DNA from: Rapana venosa
Lineage: Eukaryota; Mollusca; Gastropoda; Neogastropoda; Muricidae
NCBI GenBank assembly: GCA_028751875.1
Contig: CM054153.1
Location: forward strand, 23,849,458 to 23,913,457
Reading direction: 5' to 3'
DNA: 64,000 nt
Under the pieces are notes generated by a model, which had not been told where the DNA came from, searched no databases, and worked only from the letters and a program-made list of their open reading frames with translations. Below are positions 22,612 through 31,954 of the stretch, one piece after another. The translations under genes and the position numbers were made by a program. The first letter of the stretch is position 1. Every line of letters starts with the position of its first letter.

Positions 22612-22648
<37 letters not shown>

Positions 22649-22885
22649 GTGTGTTGTGTTTGTGTGCGTGCGTGCGTGCGTGGTGGTGCGTGCGTGCGTG
22701 TGTGGTGGTGCGTGCGTGGGTGCGTTGCGTGAGTGTGTGTGGTGGTTGCGTGCGTGAGTGTGTGTGTGCGTGCGTGTGTGTGTGTTGTGTGTGTGTGTGG
22801 TCAAAGTGAAAGTCAAACTCGTATTTCCAGATCGTACATTGAATAAGCAATGTGATGTGTGTGTGTGTGTGTGTGTGTGTGCTAG
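22525..22885. repeat. GT / GTGC array
   Basis: (GT)n with (GTGC)n and TGGTGG interruptions. A short dispersed piece GGTCAAAGTGAAAGTCAAAC then TTTCCAGATCGTACATTGAA lies at about 22800-22845, followed by another GT run. Confidence 0.8.
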
Positions 22886-22914
22886 CGTGCGTTTTATTTA
22901 TTTATGTTTAAATT

Positions 22915-23078
22915 TTATTTTATTCTTTTATATCGAGGATAATGGAATAAGCACTTATGTGCTTTTTTTTTTACATGCAGTCCCCGTGTGTATGCTGTTT
23001 TGTAAATTCTGTCATCTGTTCCCACCGGCACACAATGGCCTACTCTTACGAAAAGCGGAACAGGATTTAACGTGTGCG
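22915..23078 (-). mobile_element. SINE family A, headless 3' fragment 1
   Basis: Runs from the TATCGAGGATAATGGAATAA end to AACAGGATTTAACGTGTGCG. It lacks the tRNA head. Confidence 0.8.
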
Positions 23079-23107
23079 TTAAATGCGTGTGTATGTGCGT
23101 GTGTTCT

Positions 23108-23245
23108 TTTATTCGTTTATCTCGAGAAGAAAGAAATAACCATTCACGTGTTTTTTTGTTTTTTTACATACACTCCCCGTGTGCATGCGGTTTTGTAAAT
23201 TTTTGTCGTCTGTTCCCACCGGCACAGCAATGGTCTACTCTTACA
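23108..23245 (-). mobile_element. SINE family A, headless 3' fragment 2
   Basis: A second, more diverged 3' fragment of family A in the same orientation. It stops at TACTCTTAC, about 30 bases after the previous fragment ends. Confidence 0.75.
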
Positions 23246-23254
23246 TACATGTAT

Positions 23255-23335
23255 GCATGTAGAAAATCCAATATGCACGTTAAATATCCTGTAACTCTTA
23301 GCTTTCGGCAGGTTTCAGGAAACATAAGCATACCT
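23255..23335 (+). mobile_element. SINE family D body fragment
   Basis: Reads TAGAAAATCCAATATGCACG then TTAAATATCC and later AGGAAACATAAGCATACC. This matches the order of blocks at 51358-51440 of the family D SINE (AGAAGATCAAACATGCACGT, then GGGAAACACGAACATACC). Confidence 0.6.
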
Positions 23336-23394
23336 AGCATGCAGGCTGTTATTGGAGAGGGATGGGCTCCAGCAGGTTTAGGTGTGTGTTTATT

Positions 23395-23550
23395 TTATTT
23401 TATTTTATTATTTTATTTCGAGGATAATGGAATAAGCACTCATGTTCTTTTTTTACATCCAGTCCCCTTGTGTGTGTGTGCAGTTTTGTAAATTTTGTCA
23501 TCCGTTCCTATTGGCAAACAATGGCCTACTCTTCCGAAAAGCGGAACGGG
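23395..23550 (-). mobile_element. SINE family A, headless 3' fragment 3
   Basis: Third fragment in this cluster. It runs from TTTCGAGGATAATGGAATAA to CCGAAAAGCGGAACGGG and has no head. Confidence 0.8.
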
Positions 23551-23805
23551 TGTGGGTGTGCGCCGTGCGCTTGCTTGCATGCATGTGAGACTGCGATTGA
23601 CAGAAAAACTCGGTTAGCGTTATTGTGAGGAGAGCCTAAACTAAAGGCAGTGCTATTGGGTGCGCGATAGGTCATTCAATACTGTGAACCAGATGTGTAA
23701 TCTTTTTGCAGCGATATAAGTCCGAGTGTATGTATGTGAGTGCGTGTGTTTATTACGGCGTTGGTTGCTGGTGAGTGTTATTTTGTAGTTTGGTTTTGTG
23801 TTGTA
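23551..23805. other. No gene seen
   Basis: Unremarkable sequence between SINE fragments and a (TAG)n tract. Confidence 0.4.
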
Positions 23806-23860
23806 GTAGTCGTAGTAGTAGAAGTAGTCGTAGTAGTAGTAGTAGTAGTAGTGGTAGTAG
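23806..23860. repeat. (TAG)n array
   Basis: TAG/CGTAG trinucleotide run that abuts the head end of the family S SINE. Confidence 0.9.
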
Positions 23861-24155
23861 GACGGGACGGGATAGCTCAGTGGTCAGAGCACTGGCTTTC
23901 CCCCAGCCAAGGTTAAGCAGCATCGAGAGTGATTACCAGTCGGATGGGTGATCGGTTTGCGCGCCGTGGTTTCAGTACAGTTCGCCCAGTTCACCCAGCT
24001 GTTAATGGGTACCTGCCCTCTTTTAGGGTCAGGGAAGGTAAAGCAGCGAGGGAGGGGAGATGGGCGCCGCCCTCAATATGCTGGCCCTAGAGAAGTGAGG
24101 TCTCTGACGCCTCGCTCCCCTACAACCTTTATAGGTTATGGGACACCTTTACCTT
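23861..24155 (+). mobile_element. Chimeric tRNA/5S SINE (family S), copy 2
   Basis: The plus-strand copy gives the clearest reading. The tRNA-like head GACGGGATAGCTCAGTGGTC (from about 23865) contains a box A-type TAGCTCAGTGG. It is followed at 23909-23955 by a 5S-like segment with AAGGTTAAGCAG (5S box A region) and CGGATGGGTGATCGG (5S box C region). No convincing tRNA box B (GGTTCGANNCC) is seen downstream. The 3' part holds GGTACCTGCCCTC and GGTTATGGGACACCTTTACC. Confidence 0.8.
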
Positions 24156-24190
24156 TTTAATACCAGTAGTATTGTATTGTATTGTATTGT
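24156..24190 (+). repeat. (GTATT)n at the 3' end of the SINE
   Basis: A pentanucleotide run directly after the family S 3' end. It may be the tail of that copy or a separate microsatellite. Confidence 0.8.
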
Positions 24191-24195
24191 ATTGT

Positions 24196-24598
24196 ATGCC
24201 ACTTTAAGTCACGGCAGATTTTTCTGCGTGAAATTTGAGCTGCTCTCCCTGGGAAGAGTGCGTCGCCACAAGAGCAGCGCCACCCACTTCTGGTTTTCTT
24301 TTCCAGTTTGCCAACTGTATTTGTTTCCCAATCAGATTGGCTTTTTTTTCTACAGACTTTTGCCAGAGACAACTCTCTCTTGTTGCCATGGGTTTTGGTG
24401 TTTGTGGTTTTTTACGTGCGCTAAATACACGAGACCTCGATTTATCGGCTCATCCGATAGACTAGCACCCAGACCACCACTCACGGTGGGGAAGGGGAGG
24501 AGGGGGGGGGGGGAGTTTGGGGCACAAACGGTGATCGAACCACCACACAATTGAGACTTCTTGCTTTCCAGGCATTACCTCCAAGCCACCGATCCAGT
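24196..24598 (-). mobile_element. SINE family C copy, tRNA-like head
   Basis: Minus-strand reading starts with GGATCGGTGGCTTGGAGGTA (box A-like TGGCTTGGAGG) and has GTGGTTCGATCACC (box B-like) near 24531-24544. The body carries TATCGGA and ACGTGCGC blocks, then CCAATCTGATTGGGAAACAA. It ends near GTGACTTAAAGTGGC. Related copies are at 42650-43245 and 45690-45990, and its body recurs at 26905-27235. Confidence 0.7.
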
Positions 24599-24629
24599 GC
24601 TGGTAGCTGTTGTTGCTACTGCTGAGTTT

Positions 24630-24845
24630 TTGTGTTTTGATTTTGCGTAAGTAGTAGTAGGAGGAGGAGTAATAGCAGTAGCAACAGCAGCAGCAGCAGT
24701 GCGTGCATGCATTTTTGGGGGGTGGGGATGCGGGGGTTGATGTAAGGTACATTGGAAAAGTTCTTTTTTAAATTTGCACTTTTTAAATACTCGGGGGGGG
24801 GGGGGGGGGGGGGTGGTAGCTTTAGCAGTAGCAGTAGTGTGTTTA
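24630..24845. repeat. TAG/CAG trinucleotides and poly-G
   Basis: GTAGTAGGAGGAG and CAGCAGCAG runs near 24649-24700 and a G run at 24793-24812. Confidence 0.8.
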
Positions 24846-25077
24846 TTCATTTATTTGTTTATTCTTTTATATCGAGGATAATGAAATAAGCACTCGTGTG
24901 CTTTTTTTTTACATCTAGTCCCCGTGTGTATGCGGTTTTGTAAATTTTGTCATCTGTTTCCACCGGCACACAATGACCTACTCTTCCGAAAAGCGGAACA
25001 GGATTTAACGTGTGCGCAAGATGTTCTGCGTGCGTTCGCACACGGGTCCTCGGTTTATAGTCTCGTCCGAAGGACTT
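24846..25077 (-). mobile_element. SINE family A, headless copy ending at GGACTT
   Basis: Minus-strand copy from TATATCGAGGATAATGAAAT to GTCTCGTCCGAAGGACTT. Its 5' boundary (on the element) is the TCCTTCGGATGAGAC point shared with 35023, 41322, 49602 and 50932. Confidence 0.8.
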
Positions 25078-25194
25078 TATAATATACTTTATAGTGTGTG
25101 ACGGAGAGAGATGGAGAAACAGAAAAAGCGAGAATCGTTTGCCTGAATACATACTATGCAGGTTTTGCTGCGCGTGCGTGCGTGCGCGCGCGCC

Positions 25195-25361
25195 GTGTGT
25201 GTGTGTGTGTGTGTGTGTAAAGAAAATATAGTTTATATATATGCAGTTCTGTTGAGAACCCGGCAAGCATATTGTCTTCCAGTCTCTTGCCCTTCTCTCC
25301 GTCCGTCCGTCGTCTGTCTGTATGTCTGTCTCGTCCCTCCTCTCCCTCCCTCCCTCCCTCT

Positions 25362-25400
<39 letters not shown>

Positions 25401-25488
25401 TTCTCTCTCTCTCTCTCTCCTCTCTTCTTCTTCTCTGGCACGTGTCTCTGTCTCTCTCTGTCTGTCACTGTGTCTCACTGTCTCTGTT

Positions 25489-25552
<64 letters not shown>

Positions 25553-25607
25553 TTACTCTCTCTTTATCTCTCTCTGTGTTTCTCTCCCTCTCTCTCTGTC
25601 TCTCTCT

Positions 25608-25666
<59 letters not shown>

Positions 25667-25961
25667 CTCTCCCTGTCTCTTATCTCTCTCTTTATCTCTC
25701 TCTCTGTGTTTCTCTTTCTCATGCACACGTATTCATATTCACCCTTTAAGCATAGGAACTCCTTTCCCCTTGTCCTAGTGACATTCTTTTTAAACGCGCG
25801 CGCGCGCGCGCAGCACACACACACACAAGCAAATTTAACAGAAGAACACACACACATACACACACACACACAGAGCACGCGTATGTACACCCTTTCTGTA
25901 CCAGTGGCATGAATTTTTGACAGTTAACACTGGCAAACACGCACACACAAACGACAGAAGT

Positions 25962-25997
<36 letters not shown>

Positions 25998-26000
25998 CCA
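25195..26000. repeat. (GT)n, long (CT)n and (AC)n arrays
   Basis: (GT)n at 25195-25218; CT/CTGT-rich DNA at 25290-25725; a CG run at 25795-25811; AC-rich DNA to 25995. No gene is seen. Confidence 0.9.
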
Positions 26001-26315
26001 AATGACGACAAGACAAACACCCCTATGTTTACTGTGCAGGTAACACGACCCCAGAGTGAAAATACCAACCCCAACCTCTGAAACTTCCCCCCCCAAAAAA
26101 AAATGCTTTTCTCAAATTTCGTCTGTGCGTTTCTACAATTTGTGTGTGTTGTGTGTTTTTATATCTGTCTGTTTGTGTGTCTGGTTGTTTTTGTGTTTTT
26201 TTGGTCTGATTTTTTTTGGTATCGGCTACTACAAATTATTTGTTGTACAAAATGAAAAGGAAAATAACTTGTTTGTTAGGTGCTGACAGAATGTCGTAAT
26301 TATAGTTACAATGAT
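26001..26315. other. No gene seen
   Basis: Unremarkable sequence with C, A and T runs. No motif is recognised. Confidence 0.4.
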
Positions 26316-26319
26316 TTTT

Positions 26320-26715
26320 TTAATATGTAGATAGATAGAGAGGGAGAGGTAGAGACGGAGAGATAGACAGTCAGACAGACAGATAGATTGTCAGACAGAC
26401 AGACAGACAGATAAATAGATAGACAGACAGACGGATAGATAGATAGACAGACAGATAGGTAGATAGATAGACAGACAGATAGATAGACAGACAGATAGAT
26501 AGATAGCCAGACAGATCGACAGATAGATAGACAGACAGATCGATAGATAGATAGCCAGACAGATCGACAGACAGACAGATCGACAGATAGATAGATCAAC
26601 AGATAGACAGACAGATAGATAGACAGACAGATAGATCGACAGACAGATCAACAGGTAGATAGATAGCCAGACAGATAGATCGACAGACAGATAGACAGAC
26701 AGATCGATAGATATT
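26320..26715. repeat. (AGAC/AGAT)n tetranucleotide array
   Basis: About 400 bases of AGAC, AGAT and CGAC tetranucleotides. The minus-strand Ser/Val/Cys/Leu/Tyr frames are repeat translations. Confidence 0.95.
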
Positions 26716-26794
26716 GCCTGTAACTGTTATAACTGGGTTGCGATGTAGACGGCTGGTGTAACTATTATTTTCTTCTTTCTTTCGTTTCTTTTCG

Positions 26795-27235
26795 TTCCTC
26801 GGCTAGAGCTCCGAAGTTCACCAATGGTGAGATTTTGGCGTGTTGCACCATGAAGATAGCCGCACTCCGACTTCGGGGATGGTGTTGAAACACGACACCT
26901 GCCTGTGTGCAACACTGTATTTTTGTTTCGATTTGAGTTTAGATTTGTTTTGTTTTTTGTCAGCCAATTCCTACCGGTACGAAATGATCTACTCTTCTGA
27001 AAGTTGGAACAGGTTTAGGGGAGAGGAGGTGAGAGTCGCTTGGTCCTGTAGAATTTTTTTTCCAGGGAGGACGACCGACTCTTCTTGTTGCCTGCAGGTT
27101 CTTTAACGTGCGCTGAATGCGGTGTTGAATGTACGAGACCTTGGTTGGTTGATCGCCTCCATCCGAAAGACTAGTACCCCAGGCCACCCCACTCGAGGTC
27201 TAGTGGATGGTTGTGTCGAAACAGTACAATGCCAT
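26795..27235 (-). mobile_element. SINE with tail B and family C-like body
   Basis: The plus-strand left end reads TCGGCTAGAGCTCCGAAGTT then CACCAATGGTGAG and CATGAAGATAGCCGCACTCC. This is tail B, seen also at 28633, 28878, 38960, 39237, 42433, 46200 and 51445. It is followed by a body (CTACTCTTCTGAAAG, GTTCTTTAACGTGCGCTGAA, CATCCGAAAGACTAGTACCC) matching the family C body at 24300-24480. The tRNA head is not clear. Confidence 0.7.
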
Positions 27236-27241
27236 TCATTA

Positions 27242-27242
<1 letters not shown>

Positions 27243-27317
<75 letters not shown>

Positions 27318-27484
27318 TCACTCACTCACTCACTCACTCACTCACTCACACACACACTCTCAACACACTCACTCACTCACACACACAGACACACACTCAC
27401 TCACTCACTCACTCACACACACTCACTCCACACACTCACTCACTCACTCACACACAGACCACCACACACACACACACACACACA

Positions 27485-27525
<41 letters not shown>
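27243..27525. repeat. (AC)n / (ACTC)n array
   Basis: About 280 bases of CA and CACT repeats. His/Thr/Ser frames are not genes. Confidence 0.95.
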
Positions 27526-27526
<1 letters not shown>

Positions 27527-27900
27527 GCTGTAAGTTTGTGTACGTTTGCATTCTATATGAGATTGGGATTTTTTGGGGGAGGGGGTATTTCTTCAAATTT
27601 ATTTTTAATCCGGAGACTGTACTTCTTGCTGCCAGGGGCTCTTTTACGTGCACAAAAAGCGTTTTAGTGTACATGAGTACAGTAGTATTGTCCTGTCCGA
27701 AATACTTGCGCACATGCTTTGTATATATTATTCCTGTTTTGGGTAAAGTGGGGAGAGAATTTTACTTTTATACTGGATTCGATTTGAGCCAGATATTACA
27801 CTTTGTACGCAAGTGTTCGTGTGTGTGTGTACGTCTGTGGGCGCACGCATGTGTCTGTGTGTGTCTGTGTGCGTGTCTGTGCATGCACTGAATTAAGTTG
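27526..27900. other. No gene seen
   Basis: Mixed sequence. ACTGTACTTCTTGCTGCCAG and TTTTACGTGCACAAA near 27617-27657 faintly resemble the SINE family C body. GT runs follow near 27815-27880. Confidence 0.4.
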
Positions 27901-27904
27901 ATTT

Positions 27905-27951
27905 AAGTCTCTGTCTCTCTCTCTCTCTCTCTTCTCTCTCTTCTCTCTCTC

Positions 27952-27990
<39 letters not shown>
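27905..27990. repeat. (CT)n tract
   Basis: CT repeats with a few interruptions, ending in a T run. Confidence 0.95.
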
Positions 27991-27993
<3 letters not shown>

Positions 27994-28224
27994 ATCGGCA
28001 GTTTTCTGTCACTGAGAGCACTGGTGAGATTAGATCCTTGTGTGTTCAGGATCGAATCTCTTGTTATCTGCCTCGACAAACGAGTGCATTATAAAACAAG
28101 TGGTGGTGTGTTTTGTATAACGGATTTTAACAGGATAAATATTTGTGTAACCTAATGTCATCATGATATGTCTGTCACATTTTTATGTGGAATATGAATA
28201 AATACACATATAAAATATATATTT

Positions 28225-28284
28225 AAAATAATGTGTGTGTGTATGTGTGTGTGTGCGTGTGTGTGGGTATGTGTTGTTGGAGAG

Positions 28285-28338
<54 letters not shown>

Positions 28339-28365
28339 TGTGTGTGTGTGTTTTTTTTTTTCTTT
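28225..28365. repeat. (GT)n and (GA)n tract
   Basis: GT-rich DNA followed by (GA)n at 28278-28333, abutting a SINE 3' end. Confidence 0.9.
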
Positions 28366-28545
28366 TTATTGCTTTATTCGCTTTTTTATTTCGAGGATAA
28401 TGAAATAAGCTCTTATGTGCCTTTTTTTTTTTACATCCTGTCCCTGTGTGTATGCTTTTGTAAATTTTTGTCATCCCTTCCCACCGGCACACAATGGCCT
28501 ACTCTTCCGAAAAGCGGAACGGGTTTTAACCTTTTCGCAACAAGA
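28366..28545 (-). mobile_element. SINE family A, headless 3' fragment
   Basis: From TATTTCGAGGATAATGAAAT to AAGCGGAACGGGTTTTAACC, then a broken CAAGATGTTCT. The head and half of the central domain are missing. Confidence 0.8.
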
Positions 28546-28549
28546 TGTT

Positions 28550-28579
28550 CTAGAATGTGTGTGCGTGTGTGTGTGTGTG

Positions 28580-28617
<38 letters not shown>

Positions 28618-28632
28618 ATGTGTGTGTGTGTG
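28550..28632. repeat. (GT)n tract
   Basis: GT repeats between two SINE pieces. Confidence 0.9.
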
Positions 28633-28745
28633 TTCCTCGGCTAGAGCTCCGCGGTTTGCCAGATGGAGGGCTTTTTTGTGTATGCGACCTTTTTTTTTTT
28701 TCCCGCCCACTATTAAGATAGCCGTCTTCCGCCTTCGGGGATATG
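28633..28745 (-). mobile_element. SINE tail B fragment
   Basis: Reads CCTCGGCTAGAGCTCCGCGG through AAGATAGCCGTCTTCCGCCT to TCGGGG. Only the tail module is present. Confidence 0.75.
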
Positions 28746-28869
28746 TGTTATTTATGTATAGTTTCTCTTTTCTAAGAAACCATGGCCTTTATGAATATAT
28801 TTTTTCTTTTTCTTTTTTTTTCTCTTTTTTGTTTTGTTTTGGGTTTTTGTGTGTGTTTTTGTTGTTTTT

Positions 28870-29303
28870 TGTCTTTCGTTCCTTGGTTTAGAGCTCTGAG
28901 GTTCACCAATGGTAAAAAAATGTTTGCTTATAATGCCACCGGTTTTTTTTTACCACCATTAAGGTAGCCACATTCCAACTTCATGGCTAATAATCTGAAC
29001 ACAACACCAGCGTGCGTGCGGGCGCTTTTTATTGATTTGATGTTGTTCTTGTTACCGGTACGAATGGCCTACTCTTCCGAAAGGCAGAACGGGTCTTAAC
29101 GTCTGGGCAAGATGTTTTAAAAGCGTGCGTTTGCACCCCGGGGGCCTCGCTTTATAAGCTCATCCGAAGGACTTTTGTGGGGAGTGGAGTCGGCACTGAT
29201 GTTAACTCTAGTGGAAAAAAAATCTTCTTGAATGTTTGTCTCATTGGTGGCTCGAATCCGGGCTGTCAACATCGCCAGCGCAACGCTCTTACCCACTGCG
29301 CGC
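28870..29303 (-). mobile_element. SINE family A copy with tail B, nearly complete
   Basis: From left to right it shows tail B (CCTTGGTTTAGAGCTCTGAG, TTCACCAATGG, AAGGTAGCCACATTCCAACT). Next come the central domain (ATGGCCTACTCTTCCGAAAG, AAGCTCATCCGAAGGACTTT) and box B-like GGATTCGAGCC near 29250-29262. The last block is GCGCAACGCTCTTACCCACT, where a tRNA head with box A would start. It faces the plus-strand copy at 29358-29815 head to head across an (AC)n run. Confidence 0.8.
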
Positions 29304-29311
29304 GCACGCAC

Positions 29312-29357
<46 letters not shown>
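29304..29357. repeat. (AC)n run between two SINE heads
   Basis: CA repeats that separate the head-to-head SINE pair. Confidence 0.9.
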
Positions 29358-29359
<2 letters not shown>

Positions 29360-29815
29360 GACTGGGTAGCCTGGGTTAAGAGTGATGCGCAATGCGCTCG
29401 CAAACTGCTGAAACCAGGTTCGAATCCCGTTCAAGGGGATATTTTCTCTGGAGTTTCACATCAGTTCAGATCTCCACTCTTCCCCCCAAAAAAATCCTTC
29501 GGATGAGACTATAAACCCAGCCCCCGTGTGTGCGAACGCACGACACCATCTTGCGCACAAAGTTAACATCCGTGCCGCTTTTAGAAAGAGTAGGCCATTG
29601 TGTGCCGGCGGGACGGATGAAACATTTACGGAACTTGCATATTTCGCGGGGACAAAGGGTGTAAAAAAACAACACATGAGTGCTTATTTCACTTTACTTA
29701 CTTAGGCTCATCACTTCCCCTGGAGCATAGGTCGCCGACAACAGTCCGCCAGAGTCCTCTATCCCGGGCTATTCTCTCCAGTCATTTCACTATCCTCGAT
29801 ATAAAAGTTTGGGTG
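29358..29815 (+). mobile_element. SINE family A copy, plus strand, with nested insertion
   Basis: Starts GGGACTGGGTAGCCTGGGTT with box A-like sequence, followed by box B-like GGTTCGAATCCCG near 29418-29430. Then come the central domain (GGATGAGACTATAAACCCAG) and the GGGGACAAAGGGTGTAAAAA 3' part. The element is interrupted at 29694-29783 and resumes TATCCTCGATATAAAAG. Confidence 0.85.
29694..29783 (-). mobile_element. 90-bp insert inside SINE with 8-bp target duplication
   Basis: The SINE is split by 90 bases starting TTACTTACTTAGGCTCATCA and ending near TTCTCTCCAGTC. ATTTCACT occurs on both sides (29686-29693 and 29784-29791), as expected for a target-site duplication. On the minus strand the insert ends in a (TAAG)n-like run, so I read it as the 3' end of a 5'-truncated LINE or SINE. 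Confidence 0.7.
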
Positions 29816-30145
29816 TTTTTTTTTAAAGTAAATAAATGTCTAATTGCTTCCTTTTTATGTGTTCCAGGTTTCCCTTACGGCTGATCTCACAGCTTGGTTG
29901 GTTCGTCAGCGCTCATTCCTGTAGAAAAACACCAAGTCACGAATCCTTCCCTCCCTCCCTCCCTCTCTCCCTCCGCTCGCACTGTCAAAAACTCGACGCA
30001 TTCTTTCTCAGTCAGTCTTCTAAAGGCCCAAGTCCTGCTTCACCTTCTTCTTCTTCAACGCAGTGAGCGTCACTCGCTGTGGTTTATGCAGAGCTCCTGC
30101 CCAACAAAACATTCTGGGTTGTGTGTGTGTGTGTTTGTAGTCTTC
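29816..30145. other. Sequence upstream of the synthetase gene, possible 5' UTR exon
   Basis: Moderately complex DNA including a possible splice acceptor, TTATGTGTTCCAG, ending at about 29866. An open frame at 29894-30295 has no recognisable domain and is pyrimidine-rich. It could be part of a leader of the gene starting at 31268, but nothing proves transcription. Confidence 0.25.
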
Positions 30146-30149
30146 TTCC

Positions 30150-30560
30150 TCTGCATCTTCAATCCTGACACGTCCGTCCCAATCCTGAAATTTTCCGTCT
30201 GGTCTGATCCAGAAACTTTGTGTCAAGGTCAGGATCCCTATCCGTCCCAGTTGAGAAGGTCTGTCTTTTTCATTTCAGAAACTTTATCTTCTTGAATCCA
30301 GAAATCTCATTCCGTTCAGAAACCTAATCTGTCCCAATCGAGAAACCTCATCCATCCCAATCCAGAGGCCCTGTCCGTCCCATTTCAGAAATTCCATCCG
30401 TACCAATCAAAAAAACTAAAAGAAACTAAAAACTCAAAACCCACACTAATTCCAGTCCAGGAATTCCATCAGTCCCAGTTCGGAAAATCCATCCATCCCA
30501 ATCCGGCAAACTTCTCCAGAGGCCTCATCCGTCCCTATTCAGCAAACCTTCTGCATCCCA
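30150..30560 (+). repeat. Degenerate minisatellite, about 23-28 bp units
   Basis: Loose repeats of CATCCGTCCCAATCCAGAAA (variants GTCCGTCCCAATCCTGAAA, CATCCATCCCAATCCAGAGG and others) occur at least a dozen times. It is the most distal of three unlike tandem arrays that precede the start codon at 31268. Confidence 0.75.
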
Positions 30561-30770
30561 ATCCAGAAATCCCATCCATCCATACCACTCCAAGAGTTAT
30601 CTTCATTTCGTCCATTCTCAAGCCACTTATTTAAAATCCCACCCACCCATCCATTCCCCATACATCATCATTTCAAACTGATACTGACCCGTGTGTTCTT
30701 AACCTCAGAAACCTCTTCCGAGCCGGCACGAGTACTTACTTTATGCTCCCCAAATGTTCACTGAAGAACT

Positions 30771-30975
30771 CTAAAAAAATCCTGCTTACTTTAACGCCAC
30801 CACCCTACCTCTCTGAAATAAATCCACAGGAGAAAACAACCTCAAAAAAGAAACCATAAGCAAAAAAAAAAATATCTAAAAATCCTGCTTGCTTTAACGC
30901 CACCACCCTACCTCTCTGAAATAAATCCTTAGAAGAAAACAACCACAAAAAAGAAACCATCAACAAACAAAACCA
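30771..30975 (+). repeat. Tandem duplication, about 115 bp x 2
   Basis: ATCCTGCTTACTTTAACGCC, ACCACCCTACCTCTCTGAAA and TAAATCC...GAAAACAACC occur at about 30780-30860 and again from about 30890, with few changes. Confidence 0.85.
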
Positions 30976-30981
30976 AAAAAA

Positions 30982-31219
30982 CCCATCCTAAACCATCAAG
31001 TTTTAACAACCATAGCCCATCCTAAACCATCAAGTTTTAACAACCATAGCCCATCCTAAACCATCAAGTTTTAACAACCATAGCCCATCCTAAACCATCA
31101 AGTTTTAACAACCATAGCCCATCCTAAACCATCAAGTTTTAACAACCATAGCCCATCCTAAACCATCAAGCTTTAACAACCATAGCCCATCCTAAACCAT
31201 CAAGTTTTAACAACCTTAG
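30982..31219 (+). repeat. 34-bp minisatellite, 7 copies, upstream of start codon
   Basis: Units start at 30982, 31016, 31050, 31084, 31118, 31152 and 31186. Each reads CCCATCCTAAACCATCAAGT then TTTAACAACCATAG. The sixth unit has one change (AAGCTTTAAC) and the last ends CCTTAG. The array ends 48 bases before the start codon of the synthetase, so it lies in the leader or the proximal promoter. There are no unique spacers, so it is not CRISPR-like. Confidence 0.95.
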
Positions 31220-31267
31220 CCATCCCAGTCCTGCCCGTACCCCCACCCCCCCACCCACCAATAAAAA

Positions 31268-31954
31268 ATGACGGACGGCATCCAAACCCTGGTGGACGCC
31301 CTCAAATACCGGGCCCAGCACCAGGCCGAGGACCCTGCCTTCGTCTTCAGGGATCCTCAAGGCGGCCGCCACGTGCAGACCTTCCAGACCATCTACCGCC
31401 TCGGCAGCCGCTATGCCGCTACCTTAAAAGCCGGCGGGATGGGCCGCGGGGAGCTGGTGGTCAACACCTTGCCCAACTGCCCCGAGCGGGTCCTCGCCGA
31501 GGCTGGCGTCCTCCTCTGCGGGGCGGCGTCCGTCAACGCTCAGTGCATGCTGGCCGACGGTTCGGATCTCTTGGCCACCATCCGCGATTCCCGCGCCTCG
31601 GCCGTTTTGGTCGACCCGGACGTCACTCTCAGTCCCTGGCTGGTGCTCCAGAAACGCCTGACCCTTTCCCCCGAGGACAACAGCACCGTGGTCGCCTGCA
31701 AAGACTTGCCGCATCTGAGGAAAGTCTTCCTGGTGAAGAGGTCGCCGGAAGCGGCCGTGGACTTCCGGGGTCGCTTGGAGGCGGCGAGCGGGGATTGGTT
31801 CGTGGCCGATGACGTGGCAGAGGACGATGTGTGCAGCGTGTTTACTACATCGGGGAGCACGGGGTTTTCCAAGCTGGTGGCGCATTCGCACCGGGGGTTG
31901 GTGGAGGCGGTGCTGAGGACGAACCCCGTTTATGATGAGCTGACGGGGAAAGAG
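31268..31954 (+). CDS. Synthetase exon 1 (residues 1-229)
   Basis: 687 bases, exactly 229 codons, ending GGGAAAGAG before the donor GTAAAA at 31955. It holds the N-terminal domain and the TTSGSTGFSK nucleotide-binding motif. The frame stays open past the donor into intron repeats, which explains a longer apparent open frame here. An antisense open frame at 31424-31891 is a shadow of GC-rich codons. Confidence 0.88.

Noticed and set aside
27207..27891. 226-codon frame with a non-repetitive C-terminal part
   Set aside because: The first two thirds are (AC)n translation and the remainder has no recognisable domain or splice support.
29894..30295. 133-codon frame upstream of the synthetase
   Set aside because: Pyrimidine-rich and partly made of the degenerate minisatellite; no domain. 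Kept only as possible leader sequence.
31424..31891. 155-codon minus-strand frame opposite exon 1
   Set aside because: Shadow frame caused by GC-rich codons of the real exon; no independent motifs. The same applies to 36374-36841.
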